From positions 248,001 to 312,000 of the forward strand of contig CAXXHH010000010.1 of the NCBI GenBank assembly GCA_963663005.2: a stretch of DNA of 64,000 nt, read 5' to 3'. This stretch comes from CAINVV01 sp963663005. GTDB taxonomy: Bacteria > Bacteroidota > Bacteroidia > Bacteroidales > Prolixibacteraceae. The notes beneath the pieces were generated by a model. That model saw only the letters and a program-made list of their open reading frames with translations, was not told where the DNA came from and searched no databases. The position numbers and the translations under genes were made by a program. Shown here piece after piece: positions 8,115 to 15,649 of this stretch (positions within the stretch are counted from its first letter, which is position 1; the number at the start of each line of letters is the position of its first letter).

Positions 8115-9980
8115 ATGAAAAAATTATTGACCTTACTGTTTGTATTAAGCTTTACCGGATTTTCATTTGCTCAAAAAGAGCTATCAGTTGATGTTGGAAA
8201 GTCGGTAAAACATCCACGTATTCTGCTATTAAGCGGAGAGGAAGAGCTGATAAAAAAATCGATTGCCTCCAATCCTATCTGGAAAAATATGCATCAGGCG
8301 ATTCTGCAATCCTGCGATGAACTGCTGGATAAGCCTCCGGTTGAACGGATACAGATCGGACGGCGCCTTCTCGACAAATCACGTGAAGCGCTGCGCCGGA
8401 TCTTCCAACTTTCCTACGCATGGCGAATTACTGGCGACGATAAATATTTCATCCGCGCCGAAAAAGAGATGCTTGCCATTTCAAATTTCAGCGACTGGAA
8501 TCCATCCCACTTTTTGGATGTTGCCGAGATGACCATGGCGGTTGCCATTGGCTACGACTGGTTATACCCGAAACTATCCGATGCTTCAAAGAAGATTATC
8601 AGTGAAGCAATTACGTACAAAGGCATCTATCCTTCGCTCGACCCAAAATTCAACTCCTGGCTGGAGGCCACCAATAACTGGAATCAGGTTTGTAATGCAG
8701 GCATTACATATGGTGCGCTGGCGGTCTATGAAGATCATCCCCAACTGGCAAAAAACCTGATTGAGCGAGCCGTAAAATCAATTCCGATATGTATGAACGA
8801 GTACAAGCCGGATGGCGCTTATCCCGAAGGCTATGGTTACTGGGGATATGGAACTTCGTTCAATGTCATGTTTTTGAGCGCTCTGGAAAAAGTATATTCT
8901 TCCGACTTCGGATTGAACAATACGCCCGGATTTCTGCAAACCGGAAAATTTTTCGAAAATATGTCGGGAGTAACACCATTGATTTTCAACTGGGGCGACA
9001 GCGGTCAGAGTGGCGGATTGAGTCCTGCGATGTTTTGGCTGGCACAGAAGAATACCGATCTTTCGCAATTGTGGGTAGAGAAAAAATTCCTCGAAAAAGG
9101 CGAATATTCGAAGTTTACGGGCGATCGCCTGTTGCCTGCAGTGATGATCTGGGGAAAAGATCTTCCCCTGGACAAGGTAACTGCTCCAAAATCATTGTTC
9201 TGGAAGGGTCAGGGTGCCAATCCCGTCTGCATGATGCGGACTTCCTGGAGTGATCCGAATGCAATATTTGTCGGTTTCAAGGCCGGTTCAGCCTCCGTCA
9301 ACCACGGACATATGGACATTGGCTCTTTTATCATGGAATCAGACGGTTCCAGATGGGCAACCGATTTTGGGATGCAGGATTACGAATCACTCGAATCGAA
9401 AGGGATTCAGGTTTTCGGCCGTACCCAGGATGCCCAACGTTGGAGCATATTCAGAATAAACAACCGGGCTCACAACACCCTGACCATAGATAATCAGCTT
9501 CAGCTGGTGAAAGGTTATGCCAAGATAGACCAATCGTCTGATAATGCTAACTTTATGTTTGCCAAGAGTGATTTGTCATCGGTTTATGGGAACCAGCTTG
9601 CATCTGCCACCCGCGGTGTAGCGATCGTGGATCAAAAATATGTGGTCGTGCAGGACGAATTGGTTGCCGCGAACAAACCGACAACCGTCAGGTGGACAAT
9701 GTTAACTTCAGCAACGCCAAAGTTAAGTTCTGGCAGTATCTCCTTCAGCAAAGAAGGCCATACGCTACTTTTAAAAGTGAATGCCTCCTCAAAAATTAAG
9801 ATGAAAACCTGGTCTACAGAGCCAACCACAAATTATGATGCCCCTAATCCTGGCAAAACGTTGGTTGGTTTTGAGATACAGCTCAAGCCCAATCAACGGG
9901 AGACTATCCAGGTGCTGCTAATTCCCGGATCCGTAAAAGATCAGAAAATCAAGTTTAACAAAGGTTTGAATAGCTGGTAA
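8115..9980 (+). CDS. Heparinase II/III-like lyase, paralogue 2 of 3
   Basis: 621 residues when started at 8115, where a normal signal peptide (MKKLL...FAQ) begins; an upstream ATG at 8094 lies inside the palindrome and is unlikely to be used. The toroid domain has DWNPSHFLDVAEM, NNWNQVCNAG and PEGYGYWGYGTSFN, and the C-terminal beta-sandwich carries NHGHMD at 396-401, with both His residues of the metal/catalytic site present (H397, H399). It should therefore be a competent lyase of the PF07940 class for a uronate-containing chain. It ends 11 bases before the BNR_4 lipoprotein gene. Compared with paralogue 1, the active-site residues are canonical. Confidence 0.88.
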   Translation: MKKLLTLLFVLSFTGFSFAQKELSVDVGKSVKHPRILLLSGEEELIKKSIASNPIWKNMHQAILQSCDELLDKPPVERIQIGRRLLDKSREALRRIFQLSYAWRITGDDKYFIRAEKEMLAISNFSDWNPSHFLDVAEMTMAVAIGYDWLYPKLSDASKKIISEAITYKGIYPSLDPKFNSWLEATNNWNQVCNAGITYGALAVYEDHPQLAKNLIERAVKSIPICMNEYKPDGAYPEGYGYWGYGTSFNVMFLSALEKVYSSDFGLNNTPGFLQTGKFFENMSGVTPLIFNWGDSGQSGGLSPAMFWLAQKNTDLSQLWVEKKFLEKGEYSKFTGDRLLPAVMIWGKDLPLDKVTAPKSLFWKGQGANPVCMMRTSWSDPNAIFVGFKAGSASVNHGHMDIGSFIMESDGSRWATDFGMQDYESLESKGIQVFGRTQDAQRWSIFRINNRAHNTLTIDNQLQLVKGYAKIDQSSDNANFMFAKSDLSSVYGNQLASATRGVAIVDQKYVVVQDELVAANKPTTVRWTMLTSATPKLSSGSISFSKEGHTLLLKVNASSKIKMKTWSTEPTTNYDAPNPGKTLVGFEIQLKPNQRETIQVLLIPGSVKDQKIKFNKGLNSW

Positions 9981-9991
9981 GACAAGATCCC

Positions 9992-11395
9992 ATGAAGAAT
10001 TTGATCCTCCTTGTTGCGGTGGTGCTTGTCGCCTTCTGTGGATGCGCCCAGACGGATGCTGATAAATCCACGCTGATTATCGATGAATCAAAAAATACCG
10101 AATCCGTCGTTCAGGTTATACCGATCGACAAGGTTTGGGCTGGACATCCGGTAGGATTCAGTCTGCTGACTCAAAAAAATCGTCAGTATATCGCCTATTA
10201 CAATGCCAATCGCAATATGGTTGTCGGGCAACGTAACCTGGATGAACCTAAATTTCAGCTTACGATCCTGCCTGCCACAACCCGCGAAACTGCAGGTGGA
10301 ACAAGCACCGTGCTGGGTTGGGATAGCCACAACAGCGTAACCTTGGGTATTGATTCCAACGGTTATATTCATCTTGCCGGAAACATGCACGTTAACCCGA
10401 TTACCTATTTTCGAAGTACGAAGCCTGAAGATATTTCAACGCTTCAGCAGATTACATCGATGGTTGGTACGAACGAAAATCGCTGCACCTATCCGCATTT
10501 CATGAATACGAGAGAGGGGGAGCTGATTTTTCACTACCGGGATGGTGGCAGCGGTGACGGGAACGAGATTTACAATATTTACAACGTTGGCACCGGACAG
10601 TGGTCGCGATTGCTGGATACACCGCTTACCGATGGTCAGGGATTAATGAATGCATACCAGACCCAGCCCACCCTGCTGGCCGACAATTGGTATCATGTGT
10701 ACTGGGTCTGGCGCGATACGCCTGATTGTTCCACGAATCATGATCTGTCGTACATCAAAAGTCCGGATTTGAAGAACTGGTACAATGCGTTTGGCGAACA
10801 AATAAAACTCCCGGTTACCCTGGATGATAAATCGGTTATTGTCGATCCGATACCCGTTAAAGGCGGCATAATCAATCTGGCTGCCAGTCTTTGCTTCGAC
10901 AAGGATGGATCGCCGCTGATGGCCTATCACAAATACGATGAAAAGGGTAATCTTCAGTTTTACACCGCCAGATTATCGAATAAGAAATGGATTATCAAAC
11001 AATTAACGAATTGGGATTATCGCTGGGAATTTTCGGGAAATGGCAGCATCAACACAGAAGTCTCTATCGGCGGCTTCCGCAATCGCGGTGACGGCAAATA
11101 CGAACTTGACTACAGGCACATTAAATACGGCAGCGGTACCTTTCTGCTAAACGAATCGCTCGAAATTTGCGGAGCAGTTCGCAAGCCTGGACTGCCTTCC
11201 GAAATAACGAAACTGGAGGGAAATTTCAACGAATTGCAGGTTCGTTCGAGCGGCGATATGGGCAGCAGCGGAGAAACAGGATGCAGGTATCTCCTGAAAT
11301 GGGAAACACTCCCCGCGAACCGCGATCTGGCCAGACCAGAACCATGGCCGGCACCCAGCCAGCTGTATCTCTATAAACTAAAGCGTACAAAATGA
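9992..11395 (+). CDS. BNR_4-family beta-propeller lipoprotein, candidate lyase
   Basis: 467 residues with a lipoprotein signal peptide (Cys at about 16-18). The mature protein matches the BNR repeat-containing family PF15892: the WAGHPVGFSLL opening, GWDSHNSVTLGIDSNGYIH and later LCFDKDGSPLMAYHKYDEKGN are the usual blade motifs. This family includes seven-bladed propeller lyases of the ulvan-lyase type (PL24/PL25), in which the His of the DSHN-like segment is catalytic; that His is present here. A uronate lyase or a glycan-binding propeller is possible, and the substrate is unknown. Its stop overlaps the start of the next gene by four bases (ATGA), indicating translational coupling to heparinase-like paralogue 3. 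Confidence 0.8.
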   Translation: MKNLILLVAVVLVAFCGCAQTDADKSTLIIDESKNTESVVQVIPIDKVWAGHPVGFSLLTQKNRQYIAYYNANRNMVVGQRNLDEPKFQLTILPATTRETAGGTSTVLGWDSHNSVTLGIDSNGYIHLAGNMHVNPITYFRSTKPEDISTLQQITSMVGTNENRCTYPHFMNTREGELIFHYRDGGSGDGNEIYNIYNVGTGQWSRLLDTPLTDGQGLMNAYQTQPTLLADNWYHVYWVWRDTPDCSTNHDLSYIKSPDLKNWYNAFGEQIKLPVTLDDKSVIVDPIPVKGGIINLAASLCFDKDGSPLMAYHKYDEKGNLQFYTARLSNKKWIIKQLTNWDYRWEFSGNGSINTEVSIGGFRNRGDGKYELDYRHIKYGSGTFLLNESLEICGAVRKPGLPSEITKLEGNFNELQVRSSGDMGSSGETGCRYLLKWETLPANRDLARPEPWPAPSQLYLYKLKRTK

Positions 11396-13263
11396 GATTT
11401 TCAGGCAAAATAATCCTTCTCCTACTTATCGTCTTTCACTGTTCAACGCTCTCTTCCTGTTCAAAAAAGAGTGACTCTGAGCCTGAAACCGTTACGGAAA
11501 TTAAACTGGTTGGAATCTTAAGCACCCTACAGAAGTCGCATCCGAGGTTGCTGCTGACCGACACCCGTATTGAGGAGTTGAAAACCCTTAGCAAGACTGA
11601 TTCTAAGCTGGCAAAATATGCTTCTGACGTTGTTGCACAGGCCGACAAAGATATTTTTAAGGCGCCGATAGAGCATGTTTTGATCGGTCCGCGTTTGCTG
11701 GATAAGAGCCGCGAATGTCTGAGCCGGGTCTACAATCTGGCTTTTGCCTATCGGTGGACAGGCAACGAAAAGTATTTCAGCGCGGCCATTTCCAATTTGC
11801 GGGTGGTTTGCTCCTTTGCTGACTGGAATCCATCCCATTTTTTGGATGTTGCAGAGATGAGTCATGCCGTCGCCATTGGCTACGATTGGCTGTACAATAA
11901 GATGGATCAGCCGATGCGGGACCAGATCAAATCCGGGTTAATCCGGCTTGGCCTTCAGGAAGGAAATAAGGCCTATGCTGCCAATGCCTGGTGGGCCAAA
12001 TCCGAGTTTAACTGGAATCAGGTTTGCAACAGCGGACTGCTGATTGGTGCGTTGTCTGTGGCCGAAACCGACCCCTCTTTTGCGATGAATATCGTGCCCA
12101 AAGCCATCGAAAATCTGCCTTATGCACTCAAATCATACGGTCCGGACGGCGTTTGGAGCGAAGGACCGGGTTACTGGGGTTATGCCACCGACTACACCTG
12201 CTATGGCATCGCTGCACTACAGTCGGCTCTGGGCGATACCTTTGGGTTAACACAACTACCGGGGATGAATGTGACGGGTTATTTTCCCATATACTCAGCC
12301 GGTCCAACCGGATATATGCTGAATTATGCCGATGCCGGCGAAAAGTCCAAACTGGGCGCCCCGCATCCGGATATGTGGCTTGCCGGAATCTATGCTAACA
12401 ACCAATTTTCGGACTTCGTCCATACACAACTGGCGAATACCACAGCAAACGTCTATGATGTTATCTGGTACCGCCCAAATGCCAATTCTGCGGCACAAAG
12501 AGACCTGGATAAATTTTTCGACGGAAGCGTGCAGCTCTACTTTTCGAGAGGATCTTGGTCGGATGCCAACACCCTGTGGGCGGGTATCAAAGCCGGATAC
12601 AACAAGGTAAATCATGCGCATCTGGATATTGGAAATTTCGAACTTGATGCCCTTGGAGTGAGATGGGCCAGAGATCTAGGATCGGATGATTACAATCTTC
12701 CTGACTATTTCGGAGCGCTGCGCTACACCTATTACCGGCTGAGATCGCTCAGTCATAATGTTCCGTTGTTAAACAATCAGGATCAGCGGGAAGATGCCGT
12801 AACAAAGTTTACGAAACATGCAGAAGGAGTTGCTGAACCATTCTGTATTCTCGATTTTACATCTGCCTATAAAGATTTTGCCAATCTGGCGCTACGCGGG
12901 ATGAAAGTGGTGGAAAATCGTAAATCTGTTCTTATTCAGGATGAATTTACCCTATCAAAATCGGCGGAATTAGCCTGGGGAATGACCACCGATGCAACTA
13001 TCCAGCTAGTCAACTCAAAACAGGCAGAGTTAACGATCGGTACCCAGAAGTTAACCGCCAGAATTCTTTCTCCGGCAACAGCGAGTTTTACAATTGAATC
13101 GGCCCGACAGGCCTTGCCTCAGAAAGAAAATATCGGCGTAAACAGGTTAATGGTACGCATGCAGTCCGCGGCCGGAAGCAGTACAATTGCTATTCTCCTG
13201 GCGCCGCAATGGGCAGGAAGTACGAGTACTTACGCCACGGTGGTTCCGCTGGCAAAATGGTAA
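11392..13263 (+). CDS. Heparinase II/III-like lipoprotein, paralogue 3 of 3
   Basis: 623 residues. The signal peptide ends in an LSSC lipobox (Cys about 24), so unlike paralogues 1 and 2 it is predicted to be lipid-anchored. It shares DWNPSHFLDVAEM, FNWNQVCN and GPGYWGYATDYT with its paralogues, and the C-terminal sandwich has NHAHLD at 407-412 with both His residues (H408, H410). This is the expected architecture for a uronate polysaccharide or oligosaccharide lyase of PF07940. The four-base overlap with the BNR_4 gene suggests coordinated production of two surface proteins. The gene is followed by a 239-base hairpin-rich gap. Confidence 0.88.
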   Translation: MRFSGKIILLLLIVFHCSTLSSCSKKSDSEPETVTEIKLVGILSTLQKSHPRLLLTDTRIEELKTLSKTDSKLAKYASDVVAQADKDIFKAPIEHVLIGPRLLDKSRECLSRVYNLAFAYRWTGNEKYFSAAISNLRVVCSFADWNPSHFLDVAEMSHAVAIGYDWLYNKMDQPMRDQIKSGLIRLGLQEGNKAYAANAWWAKSEFNWNQVCNSGLLIGALSVAETDPSFAMNIVPKAIENLPYALKSYGPDGVWSEGPGYWGYATDYTCYGIAALQSALGDTFGLTQLPGMNVTGYFPIYSAGPTGYMLNYADAGEKSKLGAPHPDMWLAGIYANNQFSDFVHTQLANTTANVYDVIWYRPNANSAAQRDLDKFFDGSVQLYFSRGSWSDANTLWAGIKAGYNKVNHAHLDIGNFELDALGVRWARDLGSDDYNLPDYFGALRYTYYRLRSLSHNVPLLNNQDQREDAVTKFTKHAEGVAEPFCILDFTSAYKDFANLALRGMKVVENRKSVLIQDEFTLSKSAELAWGMTTDATIQLVNSKQAELTIGTQKLTARILSPATASFTIESARQALPQKENIGVNRLMVRMQSAAGSSTIAILLAPQWAGSTSTYATVVPLAKW

Positions 13264-13284
13264 GGATAATGAAAACAGGTTCAT

Positions 13285-13300
13285 TTTCCCAAAAGGGAAA
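13285..13300 (+). terminator. Perfect hairpin TTTCCC-AAAA-GGGAAA, possible terminator or processing site
   Basis: A six-pair perfect stem with a four-base loop lies 22 bases after the stop of the 11392 gene. No long T run follows, so termination is only a possibility; it may instead stabilise the 3' end of the upstream transcript. Confidence 0.4.
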
Positions 13301-13306
13301 TATGTG

Positions 13307-13407
13307 CGGTAGAAAGGCAGATATTCCGGATTTGTTTTGCCCCATACGGGGCAAATGATTTGACTATCAACCGTTTTTCTACCGACATTTGGTTCCTATC
13401 GGAACCA
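13307..13407 (+). repeat. Compound palindromic element with nested and tandem hairpins
   Basis: CGGTAGAAA (13307-13315) is the inverted repeat of TTTCTACCG (13376-13384). It encloses a perfect hairpin TTTGCCCC-ATAC-GGGGCAAA (13336-13355) and is followed by TGGTTCC-TATC-GGAACCA (13390-13407). Perfect hairpins with four-base loops in fixed order look like a REP/MITE-type mobile repeat, of the sort mobilised by IS200/IS605-like or RAYT transposases. I recall similar hairpin repeats in other Bacteroidota genomes but cannot verify this here. The 239-base gap 13264-13502 otherwise holds no gene. Confidence 0.6.
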
Positions 13408-13502
13408 GAAATGAATTTTGAAGAGCTTATGAAAAAATACAAATACAATACAAAAGGTTAATAAGGTTGAATGTACTGTTGCAATGAATTATCTTATTTT
13501 AT

Positions 13503-14402
13503 ATGACAAACTCAACTAAAATAATTGGAAAGATGATGCCCTCCTTTAATCCAAAATCCAAAATCCAAAATCCAAAATTTCACCTTCTTCTATTAATCAT
13601 ACTCCTTTTGGGTGCAATTTCTTTCTCTCCCAAAAAAATCACCTGGGTTGCCATTGGCGATTCAATCACCTACCTGAACGAGCACAAAAATGAGACCGGC
13701 AACCGTGTCACCGCCGGATACATGACCAGGGTGGTTGAAAAACTGCCCAACATCTCGTACACTAATCAGGGACATAATGGCTGGACTGCAGAAAAAATTG
13801 CGGCCAATATCGAGAAACTCGGTCTTGAAAAGGCAGATGTCTACTCCATTTTTCTTGGAACAAACGACTGGTGGCAAGGAAGACCGGTAGGAAGTCTGAT
13901 GGATTACCTCCAAAATACAGGAAACGCAACGGTTTATGGTTCGTTTAGACTTATTATAAATAAACTTCGCAGCCTCAATCCAGAAGCTAAAATAATTCTC
14001 ATCACACCCATGCAACGTGTTGATTTTGTATATATTAATGACTACAACAACAATGCCTGGGGCTCCTATCGCGATAAAAACGGGCAATCCCTTTCCCAGT
14101 TTGCAGACGCTGTTAAATCAATCGGACAGACTGAGAACATTGAGGTGATAGATTTGTTCAACGAACCAAAGCTTAGAATTGAAAACCTGGTGAAGTATAA
14201 AATGGTAAGAGTAAATCCTCCTACCAATGAATATAAAAACTACCCGTACCCACTATTCATAGGTTTGCCTTTTGATCCTTCAAAAGATTTATATCCTTAT
14301 CCAATCGACGCCATTGATATTACATACGACGGACTTCATCCTTCGGACAAGGGATATGCTATTATAGCCGGATTGCTGGTGAAGATTATGAAGAAATATT
14401 AA
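13503..14402 (+). CDS. Secreted SGNH/GDSL-family esterase
   Basis: 299 residues from the ATG at 13503. Starts at 13533 or 13536 (MMPSFNPK) are also possible, since codons 11-26 are encoded by a TCCAAAA heptamer repeat and the hydrophobic core follows directly. The blocks of SGNH hydrolases are clear: block I AIGDSIT (Ser54), block III LGTND, block V DGLHPSDKG with the Asp and His of the catalytic triad. Such enzymes remove acetyl or other acyl groups from polysaccharides, so it probably prepares the substrate for the lyases of this locus. No Met exists between the repeat and the hydrophobic core, so the start codon must lie in or before the repeat. Confidence 0.8.
   Translation: MTNSTKIIGKMMPSFNPKSKIQNPKFHLLLLIILLLGAISFSPKKITWVAIGDSITYLNEHKNETGNRVTAGYMTRVVEKLPNISYTNQGHNGWTAEKIAANIEKLGLEKADVYSIFLGTNDWWQGRPVGSLMDYLQNTGNATVYGSFRLIINKLRSLNPEAKIILITPMQRVDFVYINDYNNNAWGSYRDKNGQSLSQFADAVKSIGQTENIEVIDLFNEPKLRIENLVKYKMVRVNPPTNEYKNYPYPLFIGLPFDPSKDLYPYPIDAIDITYDGLHPSDKGYAIIAGLLVKIMKKY
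13548..13580 (+). repeat. TCCAAAA heptamer array inside the start of the SGNH esterase gene
   Basis: Four tandem copies of TCCAAAA preceded by a CCCTCC motif. The same arrangement (ATGATNCCCTCC, then AATCCAAAATCC) recurs at 34268-34314, and shorter or inverted forms lie at 34102-34131 and 34206-34239. It encodes the peptide NPKSKIQNPKF in front of the signal-peptide core. Confidence 0.75.
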
Positions 14403-14431
14403 AATACGGAAGCAACAAACAGAATCAGAAA

Positions 14432-14495
14432 ATGAAACGAGCATGTAATTTACTTACATCCAAGTTAATGAGAATGTTTGACATGCGAGTTCCAT
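14432..14495 (+). promoter_or_regulatory. Structured leader element, copy 3
   Basis: The outer stem 14432-14442/14485-14495 (ATGAAACGAGC with GCGAGTTCCAT) keeps the A-C mismatch at position 4 and has tandem G-A mismatches where copies 1 and 2 have C-G pairs. Hairpin 1 is ATGTAA-TTTAC-TTACAT (14443-14459) and hairpin 2 is ATGT-TTG-ACAT (14474-14484), both abutting the outer stem although their sequences differ from copy 1. Exactly 29 bases separate it from the ATG at 14525. The 5' ATG happens to be in frame with the downstream gene. Confidence 0.65.
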
Positions 14496-14524
14496 ACGAC
14501 AATAAAAAAACAAATTACTCACTT

Positions 14525-15649
14525 ATGAATAAGCGAATACTCGTTGGACTCATATTGATCTTCTTTCTGGCTTCGGCCAACTCGTTTGGAATCGTACCGA
14601 AGACGGTAGTTTCCATTCGGGGAGAAAATTTCTATATCAATGGAAAAATTACAATGAAGGGGTGCACGCTTGAGGGGATTTCGCTCGAGGGACTTCTTCC
14701 AAATTCAAGGATGGTGCAGGGAATCTTCGATGATCTGAACCCTGAAACCAGCAGTTTGTGGAACTATCCGGATACGAAATTGTGGAGCGCCAACAGGAAT
14801 ACAGCTGAATTTGTGGCCGCAATTCCATCGTGGAGAAAACATGGCTTGTTGGGATTTACATTAAATATCCAGGGTGGAAGTCCGACCGGATACGGCAACA
14901 AAGGGTGGATCAATCCCGGTTTTCACAGGGATGGAAAGCCAATGAAGGAATATTTCGACCGGTTGGAACTGATCCTCAATAAGGCAGATGAAACTGGAAT
15001 GGTTGTGATACTTGGCATCTTCTATTTTGGTCAGGACGAGCGACTAGAAGACGAGAAGGCGGTAAAAAATGCCGTCAATAATACAGTCGACTGGCTATTT
15101 TCCAAGGGTTACAGAAATGTCCTGATCGAAATTGACAACGAATGCAATGTTAAATCCTATGAACATGAGATCCTTCAGCCTGAAAGAGTCCATGAACTGA
15201 TTGAAATGGTCAAAAATAAAAAAGATCCCAAAACCGGATATCGATGTTATGTATCAACCAGTTATGGAGGCAAACATATTCCGCACCCCAACGTGGTAAA
15301 ATCGGCCGATTTTTTACTCCTTCATGGTAATGGAGTAGAAGACCCCGCAGATATTACCAAAATGGTGGAAGATACGCGCAAAGTCGAGGGCTATCATCCA
15401 ATGCCGATTCTGTTTAATGAGGACGACCACTACAACTTCGAATCGCCGGTTAACAACCTGAAAAATGCTTTGAAAGCAAGGGCGTCGTGGGGATTCTTTG
15501 ACTTCAGAAAACGGGGTGAAACCCTTGCAGCCAATGATTCCTCATTTCGGGAAGGCTACCAGAGCGTGCCGGTAGACTGGAGCATCAATTCTGAAAGAAA
15601 GAAGCAATTCTTTCAACTGTTGGAAAAAATTGAGAAAAACGAAAAATGA
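14525..15649 (+). CDS. Secreted TIM-barrel protein, probable clan GH-A glycosidase of unassigned family
   Basis: 374 residues. I start it at 14525, where a signal peptide (MNKRILVGL...) begins; an upstream in-frame ATG at 14432 would translate the leader element. The sequence alternates strands and helices like a (beta/alpha)8 barrel. Two candidate catalytic acids are visible: Glu206 in EIDNECN, matching the Asn-Glu acid/base of clan GH-A, and Glu299 in ILFNEDDH, matching the nucleophile on strand 7. I cannot name the GH family. Its stop overlaps the GH2 start by four bases, so the two are probably translated together and may act on neighbouring linkages. Confidence 0.65.
   Translation: MNKRILVGLILIFFLASANSFGIVPKTVVSIRGENFYINGKITMKGCTLEGISLEGLLPNSRMVQGIFDDLNPETSSLWNYPDTKLWSANRNTAEFVAAIPSWRKHGLLGFTLNIQGGSPTGYGNKGWINPGFHRDGKPMKEYFDRLELILNKADETGMVVILGIFYFGQDERLEDEKAVKNAVNNTVDWLFSKGYRNVLIEIDNECNVKSYEHEILQPERVHELIEMVKNKKDPKTGYRCYVSTSYGGKHIPHPNVVKSADFLLLHGNGVEDPADITKMVEDTRKVEGYHPMPILFNEDDHYNFESPVNNLKNALKARASWGFFDFRKRGETLAANDSSFREGYQSVPVDWSINSERKKQFFQLLEKIEKNEK

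Noticed and set aside
14432..14495. Hammerhead or other known self-cleaving ribozyme or riboswitch
   Set aside because: The three-way junction lacks the CUGANGA/GAAA core, and no known aptamer consensus was recognised.
14432..14524. Longer N-terminus for the GH-A-like gene
   Set aside because: It would translate the structured leader; the signal peptide begins cleanly at 14525.
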